Positions 47,401 through 58,866 of a stretch of DNA of 64,000 nucleotides are shown piece by piece. The notes below the pieces were generated by a model. The model ran no database searches, was not told where the DNA came from, and worked only from the letters and a program-made list of their open reading frames with translations. This DNA is from Pseudo-nitzschia pungens (lineage: Eukaryota > Bacillariophyta > Bacillariophyceae > Bacillariales > Bacillariaceae). The stretch covers positions 2,968,501-3,032,500 of the forward strand of contig CM074760.1 of the NCBI GenBank assembly GCA_037355855.1. Reading direction: 5' to 3'. The stretch's first letter is position 1; every line of letters starts with the position of its first letter. The position numbers and the translations under genes were made by a program.

Positions 47401-50400
47401 GCTTGGCAACCACCCTTGTCATCATATCCTTGAAGCCAAAGATTCCAACTAATTTGCCATCCTCCACAACTAGGGCAGCCTTTCTATTCTCTGCCATTTT
47501 GGCCCCAGCTGCATACACGCTGGTGCTTGGGTGAACAACAGAGCTGGGCTTTCCAGCAAGCAAGCTGCGTAGACTGGGTGACACTTGGTTTCCAAAAGCC
47601 TGATTCATCAAGGGACCAAGCAACGCCTGCAGAGCTGCTGCTTGTGCCCCATGTGCACCCTGAGCTTGCATGGCCTGGCTTAGTGCTTCCTGTGCAGCAC
47701 TGTCACTCTTGGAGTTAGACTTTTCAAGCTTGCTGATAGCATCATTCAGGCATTTGGCAATGTCAAGCAGTCCAACAACACCTCCATTGCTGTCCACTAC
47801 AGGCAGATGCCTGAAGTGATTCTCCACCATTGTTGTCATGGCATCCATTGCAGCATCAGACATGGAGACACAAGTTGGATTGGGAGTCATCACCTTGGAG
47901 ACACTTGTTGTTGATGCATCAAGATGCCTTGCAACAAGTCTTCTGGTGATGTCAGTGTCTGTGATGATGCCTGCAAGGCCACCTTCCCCATTGACTACTA
48001 GCGAAGCAGACCCTCTCTTACTAGCAAGCATTTGAGTAACTGAAAGCACACTGTCTCCTACAGAGGACAGGAGAGGCTTTTTTGGTCTAAGCTTTTCCAC
48101 AGACCTTGTATCAGACATCTTTTCTGTTGCCTTGGCTCTTGATTTGGATGTTCGGCTTCCAGCCAGAGTGGTTTCTTTTTCACTCATGTAAGAGGCTGTA
48201 TCTGATAGATCATCCATGTCAAGCGTTGTATTGAATATTGATCTCCAACCATCTGCTCCTCCACATCCATAAATGACATCCATGACATTCACCAGACCTA
48301 TCACTGTGCCATCCTCCTCACAAACTGGCAAAGTCAAAAACTTGTTCTCATGCATGGTCTGCAATGCCTCCAACACTGTCATATCAGGTGACACAGACTC
48401 TGGGTTTGGAGTCATCACTGCAGAAATCTCAGTGTCTTCCATAGGTAGTTGCTTGGCAACCACCCTTGTCATCATATCCTTGAAGCCAAAGATTCCAACT
48501 AATTTGCCATCCTCCACAACTAGGGCAGCCTTTCTATTCTCTGCCATTTTGGCCCCAGCTGCATACACGCTGGTGCTTGGGTGAACAACAGAGCTGGGCT
48601 TTCCAGCAAGCAAGCTGCGTAGACTGGGTGACACTTGGTTTCCAAAAGCCTGATTCATCAAGGGACCAAGCAACGCCTGCAGAGCTGCTGCTTGTGCCCC
48701 ATGTGCACCCTGAGCTTGCATGGCCTGGCTTAGTGCTTCCTGTGCAGCACTGTCACTCTTGGAGTTAGACTTTTCAAGCTTGCTGATAGCATCATTCAGG
48801 CATTTGGCAATGTCAAGCAGTCCAACAACACCTCCATTGCTGTCCACTACAGGCAGATGCCTGAAGTGATTCTCCACCATTGTTGTCATGGCATCCATTG
48901 CAGCATCAGACATGGAGACACAAGTTGGATTGGGAGTCATCACCTTGGAGACACTTGTTGTTGATGCATCAAGATGCCTTGCAACAAGTCTTCTGGTGAT
49001 GTCAGTGTCTGTGATGATTCCTGCAAGGCCACCTTCCCCATTGACTACTAGCGAAGCAGACCCTCTCTTACTAGCAAGCATTTGAGTAACTGAAAGCACA
49101 CTGTCTCCTACAGAGGACAGGAGAGGCTTTTTAGGTCTAAGCTTTTCGACCGAACGGTTGTCAGTCTTGCTACTTTCAGTACGTTTTGTTTTTGTTGCAA
49201 CAGATTTCACACTTGGCGTTGATGGAGCGGGAATGACTTGAGGTTTCACCTTGTTCAAAACCTTTGTCTCCACGTTTTTGGTGACTGGGGACGAAGGGAG
49301 ACAGACTCTTGCTTGGCGCAACAGGTTCATCGATGCTTTTGTTCTGACTCGTGTTGCTCTTCAGTTCTGTTTCTAGTTTGACCTCAAAAGTATTGATTTC
49401 CTTATCAAGTCGCTCAGCGTCTGCAAACCTTTTTTCTGATATCGCTTGGTTCATCTCGTCCTTTTTTGTTGCAATTGTAAGACGAAGTTCATCCACAGTT
49501 GGAAAGCTGCTGCGAAGACTTTCAAGTTTATCGATATATGCCTGAATTTCTTGAGCCTTTTTGAAGTTCTTTGAAGAGATTTCAGATGCTTGCTCAGAAG
49601 TGTTTGTTTTGATTTCTGTTTCAAGAGAGTGCCTTGACTCGAATTGTTTTTCTTTGCCATCAAGACCCAAAATTTTTGGAGAAGTGACATCAGAGTTGCT
49701 TTTGTCGGATTCAATCTTTGCTTTTTCCTCTTCAATCTTTCTTTCCAGCAGAGATATGTCTTGGTTCAATTTCGCAGCATTCTCAAAATTTTTGTTCGCG
49801 ATGGCATCGTCAAGTGATTTCTTCTTTTCACTCAACTGTTCCTCAAGTTCTTCCAGAGATGGAAAGAATAATCGCAGCTTTTCCCTTTCGTCTATTTTCG
49901 TCTGTAATTCTGATGCCAATTGGAAATCCTTCTTGGAAATGGCTTCATCAACTTGAGTATGGAGATCTTTCAATTCTTTTTCAAGATCGGCACGAGATTC
50001 AATTCCATCAATCGCCATGTTCAAACCTTTATCTTCTTCAGTGTGCTCACTCCCGTCGATGCTTCCCTCTTCTTGGAGAGCCTCTTCCAAACGTTTCCTG
50101 GCCTCAACCACATCCTGTTGAAGAGAGGCTGCATTTGCGAAATCCCGCTTTTTTGCCGCGCTAGCAACAGCTTCTTCTGCTCTTGTAACGGCATCTTTCA
50201 ATTCATCTAGCGTTGGATATTCTTCTCGAAGACTTATAAATTTCTCTAATTCGTCTTGCAATGGACCGGCTTCTTTGTAATCCTTGCGCTGAATTGCATC
50301 GTCAAGGTCCTTTTGAACCGTTGCAATTTTTTCCTCCACTCGTTTGCGCGTCATTGGCTGCCGTGCAGCAATCGCAATCTTGATTGTTTCACTATCAAAC

Positions 50401-53400
50401 AAATAAAACGAGTCAAAAGTGTCAGATTTTAAATTGCGGATCATGAAAATTGTTCGTCACAAAGTGTTTTTTTACGTACATCTTTTCTTCAATCGCTGCG
50501 GCCTTTTTGAAATTTTTGGCATCAATGGCATTTTCCATAAGTGTGGTTTCAGATCGCAGAAGTTTTTTGATTTCTTTGTAAGTCATGCCAAAAAATGGAT
50601 CTCTCAACTTATTCGCCACAAGTTTCGCTACTGACAATCCGTTGGAGGGATTGGATTTTCACTGCGGCAGCCACACATTTCTGAAGATATCGAACTTTCA
50701 AATACATTCTGAAAGTTGCGGCGATTTTGGTCGATGCTCTCTCTGCTCTATGTTTCTTGATCATGACAAGACGAAACTTGACCCAAGCGGTAAGAATCTT
50801 GGATGCTCGTCTCGTTGCTATTAATCGACCAAATCGACCGAGAGTCCGAGCGGCCCTGTGAACACGAAGCTTCGCAAGTCGCTCCAACTTATCCGACAGT
50901 TCTCGGCGAAGAAAGATTTTCGTATGTCCAATCTGCCAATCCACATCCGTTACATTAAGACGGTTGGACAGAACTTTTACCGAGTCCATCAATTCCTACA
51001 TCTTCCTTCAACTCATCGGCGCTAAGAAGAACACTGAAGCGATTATAGAAACTTTTGTGATCTTCTCGCAGTGCATAGCCTTCACGTCGAATGCGTATGG
51101 CTTCCATCATTCCAGAATATCTTAGCTGTTTCAAGACTTCTCCAGCATTGAAATTATTTGAGGACTTCTTTAGATTTGGTTTGATACAACGAATGTAATG
51201 AGGTTGAGTCATTTCCAAATCTTCTACTAGAGACTGCAGTGACTGTTTGAACTGAGAAGCAACACTAAAGCCACGAATAGATGACCTTCTATCATCGCTA
51301 TTTGATCCTGACACTGAATACATCTCGAGCTAACAGAATTGTCGAAGTCGACCCTAAGTCCTTCAATTCATTACTCGTGCTTTCCATATTCTTCTCAACA
51401 AATCCATCAGCTGTATAGCGAACCTAATTAAAATACAACAAAAGCATCCAATCAGTTTTTTCACAACGAGCAACGAAACAAAAATCGACCGGGAAAATCA
51501 TCGAAACTGATCACATACCTGTCCAGCATAGTGGGTAATGTCGAATTGACGGTCGTTTCCGAATTTGGGAGTCCCAAAATACGGATGACCCCCATTAGTA
51601 ATTCTTTGCTCCAGCCACGCTGCCGAATAATTTATGGAGTTGCGAAACGAACTTTACGTCTTTCTCGTTGCTCGATCCCATGCCTGAGAATGAATCATCA
51701 AGCGTATTCAAAATACCGACAACTCCGCCACCACCTTCAATCAGATCTAAACATGGCTGATTGTCATTGAAGGTGATGTAGGTCCAGTCCACTCCCTCAG
51801 ATGAATACAGTTTCTGCTCGACTTCAAAAACATGACGATTGAAATGTCGTTGCAATTTTTCATTGCAAAAATTTATCAAAAGTTGTTCGTAGCCATTCAC
51901 TTCGAAACATTCAAAACCATAAATATCCAGAACACCAATAAATCCAGTCTGCACAGCGCCGGAATCGATTTCGAAGTCGTTTTCGTCCTTACTCAGCGTT
52001 TCATTGATCGATTTGACAAGCCAAACAAAGAGAGACGAATATGTCATTTTTGCCAACGAGTCTCGCTTATCTTCAGCCATAGCAACAGTGGAAGGCTTTT
52101 TAATGCTTTTCCCGTTGAATCGTCAAGTGCTTGGTTAAAATTGCGTCGGCTACTGCGTCCTCCTCCTAAACCAAGCAACTCACACGCCTTTTGTAAACTC
52201 GAACGAGAATCCTCAGTGATAATTGCAGGATTTTCTTCGCTTTCACCCTCCTGAAAACTTATGTTTCCTAGATGCAAGACAGCTGCCGCCAAACCCATCA
52301 CAGCATCTTGCTGTTCCGTTGAGAGGCCAACATTTGAGAGGCATTGCATCGTTTCAACAAATTCTTTCTTGTCCTTCTCGGTTTTCGGAGAAGATTGATT
52401 TCGCAGATATCTGAATGCCGATGTTCCGACATCGAGTCCAAGTTTAGTTAGCAAATCAGGATTGGCTCCTGCGAAGAGTTGATAGAAAATGTGATAGTTC
52501 CTCTCGCCTTCAATTTGAGTCGTGATCCTCGTCTTCTCAAGGAGGTAATTGGATATCCGAGCCCCAATGATAGTGCCTTTCTCCGTGCTAAAATTGATAG
52601 TGAATAAACTTCCCGAATCGCGATGAATTGTCGTTCCGTAATGTTTGCGCATTTCCAAATGTTTCTAGAAGAGGATTTGAGGACAAGACTCTGTCTTCCA
52701 ACGATGCCACTTCCTTGCCATCAATTGATGTGGTATCCGGGCTTTCTTCAGAACCCCATTTCTCCTTTCTCTTTGTGATCCGTGCGAGATATTTCATAAT
52801 ATACTTCGTTGCTTCAGTTTTTCCGGCCCCACTTTCTCCACTAATAATGATGCTCTGATTTACCACCTGTCCGGGGCGGGATCTAGATTTGCGGGGACTT
52901 TCGATACAATGATCTGCATCCGCTTCTTCTAGGTTCGGGATGATGTGTACAGAATCCATCATAGCGGTGTATGCTCTATCGGCCACTTTAAACAAATGAG
53001 GGCATTCTTCAGAAAAATTTTCTGTGGTTCGATATTTCAACATCATTTTCTCCGAGTATAACGATTCTCCCTGAGATGTGTTGATTGGTTTGTATGGGTT
53101 AACCGATATCAGAATTGGGCCCGCCGCAGTATAAATATCATCTCTTTTGTATCGGACCCGGATTGCATGGAGCAGGCTCGACTCCGTAACATTCGTCAAG
53201 TGCAAGACGTCATCGAGGCCCTCATAATCGTCCGGTGAAGTCAACGCAATTAGTTTTGTCGCGTCATTGATATTGTACATTGTTCCGTCTCGCGTTTTCA
53301 CCAAAGCCGGACCCGCCGGGATAATTGTAGCTCTTCTATTTTTCTTCTCCTTGCCGTTTCCTCTCGTTGTGTTGACATTGTCATCCAGCGATTTGAGTAT

Positions 53401-53780
53401 CGTACACGGAGCGTAGAGGTGTTTACAGCTGAATAGGAGCTCGTCCGCGTCATTGCTGTTTCCTCTTCCATTTTTCTTTCCCGGCGTTTTGAATGAGCTC
53501 ATCGAATTTCCAAGATTTTTGTCCTCATCAATGATCAACGATGGGTCGAAGAAATATTCAACGATCGTTTTGCCAGTCACCTAGTTTGGCAGAGTTGAAA
53601 ATTACATTTGCGAAGTGCAAAGTCACGGAAACAAATTTTAGTGAGATTTTTTGTTTGTAATCATAGAGAACACAAACTACGAACCAAAAAATACAACGTT
53701 ATTCAAATCAACTCATCGTGACATACAAGATCCACGGCTTTCGCCCGGTGCTTGCCGTTTGGTCCCGAAGATGACGACAT
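44459..53780 (-). CDS. Class XXIX-type myosin: motor, IQ, UVR-like coils, 16 CBS domains, PB1, membrane tail
   Basis: A giant motor of about 2993 aa. Exons 53727-53780, 51519-53580, 50480-51423 and 44459-50391, all GT-AG. Motor: P-loop GESGAGKT, switch [11 protein letters not shown], switch II DIYGFECFE, all intact. Then about three IQ motifs; five or so helical repeats of the UVR type (LDDAIxxKDFxxAAxLQ); four units of four CBS domains each; a PB1 domain (DPDGHTHRIRSE, FFDEEGDAILISTDEDL); one C-terminal membrane segment. IQ, coils, many CBS, PB1 and a terminal membrane segment are the published hallmarks of class XXIX. CBS domains bind adenosine ligands, so the tail may sense energy state on a membrane (inference). 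Three CBS units are near identical. Eleven one-base frame breaks occur (about 52602, 52136, 52108, 51615, 51324, 50990, 50635, 49270-49340, 45745, 45153, 44885); discounting one base at each fits all phases and the stop. Confidence 0.88.
46100..49149 (-). repeat. Three near-identical 1050-bp tandem units inside the myosin gene
   Basis: Period is exactly 1050 bp (350 codons): TTGAATATTGATCTCCAACC recurs at 46131, 47181 and 48231. I saw only a few differences between copies over whole lines, such as ATATCAGG/ATGTCAGG at 46281 and 47331, and T/C changes around 47080, 48130 and 49018. Each unit codes four CBS domains. A fourth, C-terminal unit (about 45100-46050) is clearly diverged, so the three are a recent amplification or are kept alike by gene conversion. 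Confidence 0.92.
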
Positions 53781-55773
53781 CACCACCTAATACGAAACAA
53801 TACAGAGAAGATGTTCCCGAGTGAAGGATTAGCTGAACGAATCGGAAATTCGTCAAGTAGTTACTATTTACCACCGATGCAGATGATCAAAAGCAATGCG
53901 ATCCCTAACGAATCATCGATACGCAAGCCTTGTCGGAGATCTGGGTGGTATAAGAGAGGGGGTTTTGAACAACCGAAAAGCAGGTTCGACATCATTATTA
54001 CTCCGTATTTTATTTTTTCACATCGTATCCATACGTAAATGATGTACCGTGTGAGGTTGATGTGTCACAAAGTTGGCATAACCTAACCGGTAGCAACATT
54101 GTTTTGAATTTTCAAAACAATGATGCCCGTACGGTACTCAGTACCTAACGGAACGTACGGTACGAGTATCGGTACGTCTCCCCATACGAGTAACTTACGT
54201 ACAAGTATTACTAGTACTTTTTTCCATGATGGAAGGTCTTTCTTGTAATTTACTCATTACGTTAAGACAAGAAAAACCGATCACATTTTGTTTGTCATCC
54301 AGGACACGATGTTTTGTTGAGATGATGATATTCTTTTCATACCCTACAAGCAACTGCAGAAGATGCAACATGACGCGGGCCACCATGATGTTGAGGCACC
54401 ACAGCACAGCAATGTTTGCAAAACAATTTGGTTGATTTGGGGTGGCACTGACAAGACACAGCAAAACCTGAATTTGTAATGAAGAATTGGCAACAGATGT
54501 AATTTATTGTGGGACGATCAAGGAGATGATTGAAGAGGGAAAGCTGCCTGGTGGTTTTCTGTGCGCTTAGTGGATCAATGTATGAAAAACTAGCCAGGAG
54601 AGAGATTCCAACTACTGAGAGTAGAAACAAAATGTGTTTACACATGCCCAGTTGGGATCCAGCAGGCAGTTACAATGAATGGTGGCAGGAGCCTTCATGA
54701 AAGAGATGATATATATTTTGATCTGATAGAGCCAATTACATGAATATGGATAGGTTGGTTTGGAGGAAAAGGAATGTGTCATTTATATGAAAAGGTTGAG
54801 ATGATGAATGTCTCAAACATTCCCTATCAACAAAAAGACAAACAATACAGGATTTTGGGAGAAGATTGTTGTGTCTCCATTGAACACCTTGTCAGAACAA
54901 TTTGAAATGGCAACAGAGTATTTGGATGCAATATTGGTTGTAATAAGGGTTGTCATTGAGAAAAAGTGGTGTCATCATCCATTCCATCCTGGTAACCAGC
55001 GGCAAACCAAAAGAACTTTGAGCAAAGGGGAAAGGGGGGAGAAAATAAATAGATTATCATGGGGAATGCAGTCAGATGGATGGGGGGAAAAGGGCAAACC
55101 AGGTAAACCACCTTGAACAGAGAGTCTACAAGGAGACTGATCTGAAGAATGTATTCATTCCTACAGTGACATACACTGTGTAAAGATTGTAGTACTAGAT
55201 ACTAGTGCAAAAGTACTAGCACTTGTTTTTCCTTCCTGTTTTGTGTATGGCATTACAACAACAGCCTATTTTTGATCAGATTGCGTTGCGTATTATGAGT
55301 TTGCATGAGTTTGCATGAGTTTGCATGAGTTTGCATGAGTTTGCATGAGTTTGCATGAGTTTGCATGAGTTTGCATGAGTTTGCATGAGTTTGCATGAGT
55401 TTGCATGAGTTTGCATGAGTTTGCATGAGTTTGCATGAGTTTGCATGAGTTTGCATGAGTTTGCATCCTATTATTTGCGTATCAACACCAAGTTGAGTTT
55501 TTGTTTAGAGAGCAATTTGAAGTTTGAAAATAATACGTAGTACGAAGTAATTACAGTAGTATCCAAGATACGCAACTGGATGAAACGTAACGGTACCTAA
55601 CCCGTACGGTACGGTACGTGTTCAGAGTTGACAAAAAACTGATGAGGAAACTGAAAAAAATAAGATTGTTCGACGATGACGACGAGAATCTCCATGGATA
55701 TTGAATTCGCAAAGCCCGCATCTACACAGTTTGAAGGAGGAGGACGACAAGGGTAGCAAGTTCCTATACAGCA
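53781..55773. other. Intergenic region with a CpG-poor relic, no gene seen
   Basis: About 2 kb between the class XXIX myosin and the DUF1995 gene. Its left part (53781-54200) is ordinary AT-rich promoter-like sequence. From about 54420 to 55260 CpG is almost absent. A 10-bp minisatellite follows. No ORF with protein features; the 102-codon frame at 54808 lacks any family signal. Confidence 0.6.
55295..55466. repeat. Minisatellite, 10-bp unit TTGCATGAGT, 16 perfect copies
   Basis: Sixteen identical tandem copies (55301-55460) with a partial unit at each end. No variant copy was seen, so the array is young or actively homogenised. It is read as a 67-codon repeat ORF on the minus strand only because 10 bp repeats cycle through the frame; it is not a gene. 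Confidence 0.95.
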
Positions 55774-57339
55774 ATGCAGTATAGAAGCCGAAAAACGATG
55801 AATAGGTCGCAATCCACACCCTCGATGAGAACAGCAGCAGCATCGGCCGTTCTCTCGGTGCCACTATACATGTTCTGCATCTTGTTCTTGGCGCGACCCG
55901 TTCCGATTGCCTCGCTGCTGCCCCAGACACTCATCGCACGCCAGAGCGTCGCTGTTGGAACACATGTCACCGCGAATTGTCCGGCGAGAACCTCTGGGAC
56001 GGAACTGCTGGTGTCACTCACGCCGCTGCCGCGAGATATTTCTCCCTTTGACAAGTCGGCAGCCAAGGGGCGAGACATTCAGGGGGATCTTCGAAAGCTC
56101 GCAACCGTGGCACTCGACAAGGCCCTCGCCTCGACCGATGGCCCACCCGTGCTGTTGGAACTCGAGTTCCCGCCATTGATCGGTGGCGATCAATCCAAGA
56201 CCCAATTCGACGACTTTGACAGTAAGTGTATATCGGATCGAATCGAATCGAATCGGAATTACTTGCTTGTTTTGACGTGTGTTTGAGATCTTTGTCGGGT
56301 CAATATGGGACGAATATATCGCTTTGCCTTTGCTAGATCGGGAAGCTAGTATTGGTGTATCAAGCGTAGTGCAGGATGGCTTGTTTGGTTTGGTTTCGTC
56401 CCGATTCGTCGTTCTCACGGTCTTTACTTGGACGCATGTCGACAACGTCGAATACAAACAAAATTCGGACAACTCGGCTCCAACAAAGACGTCCAAGAAC
56501 TCAACCAGAACCGCGATTGGTGCGTTCAGTGGCTCCCTACGCTGGCGCAATCCCTGAACCAAAAATCCAAGGAGGACAAAAAGGTTTGGTTCGTTCTTCC
56601 CGACACAAAGGAGGTGGAATTGTGCAAGGAGGAATGGACCGGGGAACGCTACCGCCAATCGGCGGTCTTTAGCAGCATCGAGGCCGTGGCGCAGCACTAC
56701 TCTGCTAGTGGCAACAACGGTGGGGACGAACCAGGCTACAGCAAGCCCTGGGGTGCAACCTTTGCCAGCGCCGTCAATCGCCTCGTCAAGGGGGGCGGAG
56801 GCGACGACGAGGGCGGCGGTGGCGGCGGCGGATCGGGATTGCTGGGCGACGAGCGAGCCCTGGATTCCCTCTCGAACGCCGATGCTCCCGCGCTGCACCT
56901 GGTGTGCCAACCGGGGAACGGTGGACCCGTGGAGGACTGGATCAACGTGAAAAAGTTCCACGACAACGCGGTCGCACAGCGTGGGTCCGGGGAGGGTCCG
57001 GTAACAACGGTCGTTGTCAACGGAGCCCTCGACAAGGTTCGTGACGGGTACTACGCTCCGTTCATCTTTCCGGCCCTGGCCAAGACGTTTGACTTTTACA
57101 AGAGCTTCGATCCCATACTCTTTCTCAAGCCCGTATCGGACAAGGGCCTGTACGGATGGCTCTTCAAGGTGTACGGAGAACCGTGGCAGGTATTTTTGCA
57201 AAAACCACGGTCCGTCACGAAGTCCTCGGGCACGACCATCGAGGTCGAGGACATCCAGGCGATGGTTTCGGAGAAACGACCGACCTATCAGGAATGCATC
57301 CAAGCTCTGCTGGCGTGCAACGCGAAGGTGAATCAATAA
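55774..57339 (+). CDS. DUF1995-domain protein, probably plastid
   Basis: DUF1995 proteins occur in cyanobacteria and plastids; plant members include photosystem II assembly factor LPA3. Two exons: 55774-56221 and 56489-57339. The 267-nt intron (GTAAGT ... AAAG) joins FDDFD to N-VQELNQNRDWCVQW in phase, giving 432 aa. Seen: LLELEFPPLIGG, an N-x3-L-x2-NRDW segment, KKVWFVLPDTKE, a Gly-rich insertion (about residues 250-280), LVCQPGNGG, and the C-terminal TFDFYKSFDPILFLKP and GWLFKVYGEPWQVF block. The N-terminus has a hydrophobic segment after a basic stretch, compatible with a bipartite plastid presequence, though no clear AF motif follows it. First in-frame ATG used. Confidence 0.85.
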
Positions 57340-58272
57340 TGCGCTTCTATAACTTTGAATTTTAAAATTGAGATGAAGTACGATTAGAAAAGTATGACGG
57401 GTAAGGTTACACGCACGTCTAGCTAGACCGAGATCATAAATGAGCTTTTAGAGAAAAGGACACAAAGTCTTACCGTACAGTAGAGTTCGTACTTGTACCG
57501 GTAGAACTAATACACTCCCGGTATCATGGATATGAATCTTGAGAATGAATGGTGAAAGGTTTCCGCAGCTCTCATCTCTATTTTTTCATGCACACACACT
57601 CCAGCTTGAATTTGACTTTCCCAGGCCCTTTACAACTGGGGGTATCGCCAGAATGTGCACCTCTGCGGGAAATTTTGACGATCGCCCACGTATCTGGCAA
57701 CTTCATTGAGAGTGGAGTGCAAGGGAAAATAATGATTGGTGATTTTGGTAACAACCTCTTCCGACTCCTCCGTAAATGAAGCACGTGAAATGTGCCGTCT
57801 CATCAAAGTGTTGTCAAAGCACGAACTATCACAACAGATTTATTTTTTAGTTTGCGCTTGATGAGCGCAAACTGAAAGCTTGTTTTCGCACAGCGCAAAA
57901 TAAAGGCCGAAGAAATAAATTGGGGTCGTAAAAATAAATAGAATAAAACATTAGTACAGGATTCAATACTAAGTAAACCTTACTTCGTTCGAAGTAGGTA
58001 CTATTATTACTACTATTTTTTACTTCGCCAGATAACTCCTACCGTAGTTCTTCCCTTCCTGTCTTTCCGTAACTTCAACGTATCGTACCGTACCTTTGGT
58101 ACTCTGTTGAACACGGAATTCCCTCCGTCGCGATCATCCTTACAGGGTGCGGAAACCTATGTACTGTGCCTGTACGTAACCTTACGCGTACATAGCATCG
58201 TTGTGTGAATTCATGACCAAGCTCGAAACCTTTCTAGTACAAATTGCTACGTAATTATTACGAAGTAAGGTT
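57340..58272. other. Intergenic region with a hairpin
   Basis: About 930 bp. Holds two GTAAGGTTAC copies (57401 forward, 58176 reverse) and the hairpin at 57849-57873. Nothing protein-like. Confidence 0.6.
57849..57873. repeat. Perfect 10-bp-stem hairpin
   Basis: AGTTTGCGCT and AGCGCAAACT are exact reverse complements around a five-base loop (TGATG), in an AT-rich setting. About 510 bp past the DUF1995 stop codon. It could be part of a 3' end or a small RNA; no further evidence. Confidence 0.65.
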
Positions 58273-58866
58273 ATGTATCGAGTTTCGGATGAAAAACTTG
58301 AGCTTCACCGTCACAGAACGAACCAGGTAATTACCCGCAGTTTGGTCAGATTATCCCACATTGCAACACACCGAACACTCTTTGAACCCAATTTCAGTGT
58401 TAATAGCTGCGTTATTGTCCAACTACATACGGAGAATCAAGGTAATCAATCGGCGGGTCAAGAAAATCACTCTGGATTCCGTGTCCATCCCTTCGATGTC
58501 ATAATTCCTCCTAATTTCTGGCAGATCGTGCTCTATACGAGATTGATTTGCCTACATTGTACAGGTGGGACCGTATATTGGGTTACTGTGGTAAACAATA
58601 GCGTATTGGAGTACCTGGAAAGCCACCCAAACGGACCCTTGCGACGAGACGTAGAATCCTTAAACCTAGCGAATGGCGACAACATTGTTCAACAAGTGTA
58701 TGATGCTGGTGGACGCTTCTGGGAATTCGAATCAGGTAATATTTCTGAGGTTCTCTTGGAGGATGCTGTTGTCTACTCAGCATTATGTTTTATAATGCGT
58801 ATGAAATCGTATTTTCAGGAACGAAGAATTCAGAACGGTCAAGACAATGAGGCTTCAAGGCAATGA
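58273..58866 (+). CDS. Possible DUF6824-like protein
   Basis: A 197-codon ATG-initiated ORF. Its middle and C-terminal part resembles a DUF6824-type module common in diatoms: a HPFDVIIPP start in place of the usual DVLxGRG, GGTVYWVTVVNN, YLESHPNG, then DNIVQQVYDAGGRFWEF and a SEVLLEDA segment. The Gly-Arg-Gly loop of typical members is not recognisable, so it is diverged or decayed. The segment between WQ and GGT may include a very short intron. Another open stretch follows at 58981-59388 with a Lys/Arg-rich end; whether it belongs to this gene is unknown. Function of the family is not established. Confidence 0.42.
   Translation: MYRVSDEKLELHRHRTNQVITRSLVRLSHIATHRTLFEPNFSVNSCVIVQLHTENQGNQSAGQENHSGFRVHPFDVIIPPNFWQIVLYTRLICLHCTGGTVYWVTVVNNSVLEYLESHPNGPLRRDVESLNLANGDNIVQQVYDAGGRFWEFESGNISEVLLEDAVVYSALCFIMRMKSYFQERRIQNGQDNEASRQ

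Larger units (their letters stand above)
7514..58185. repeat. Dispersed intergenic 10-mer GTAAGGTTAC (at least 14 exact copies)
   Basis: Exact copies, either strand, start at 7514, 9405, 12495, 12591, 16048, 16392, 27916, 28040, 32001, 35853, 36182, 42113, 57401 and 58176. All lie between genes, often with ACCGGTA, TACGGTA or TACGTAC next to them. Random sequence of this length should give far fewer than one copy. Coordinates here give the outermost copies only. Confidence 0.85.

Noticed and set aside
55253..55456. ORF with a 10-residue repeated peptide
   Set aside because: Entirely produced by the 10-bp minisatellite; 30 bp of DNA give 10 residues in every frame.
55295..55466. CRISPR-like array
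   Set aside because: Units are 10 bp and directly adjacent with no spacers; the genome is eukaryotic.
56222..56488. Frame break in the DUF1995 gene
   Set aside because: Explained by a 267-nt intron with a GTAAGT donor; the join restores the conserved N-x3-L-x2-NRDW segment.
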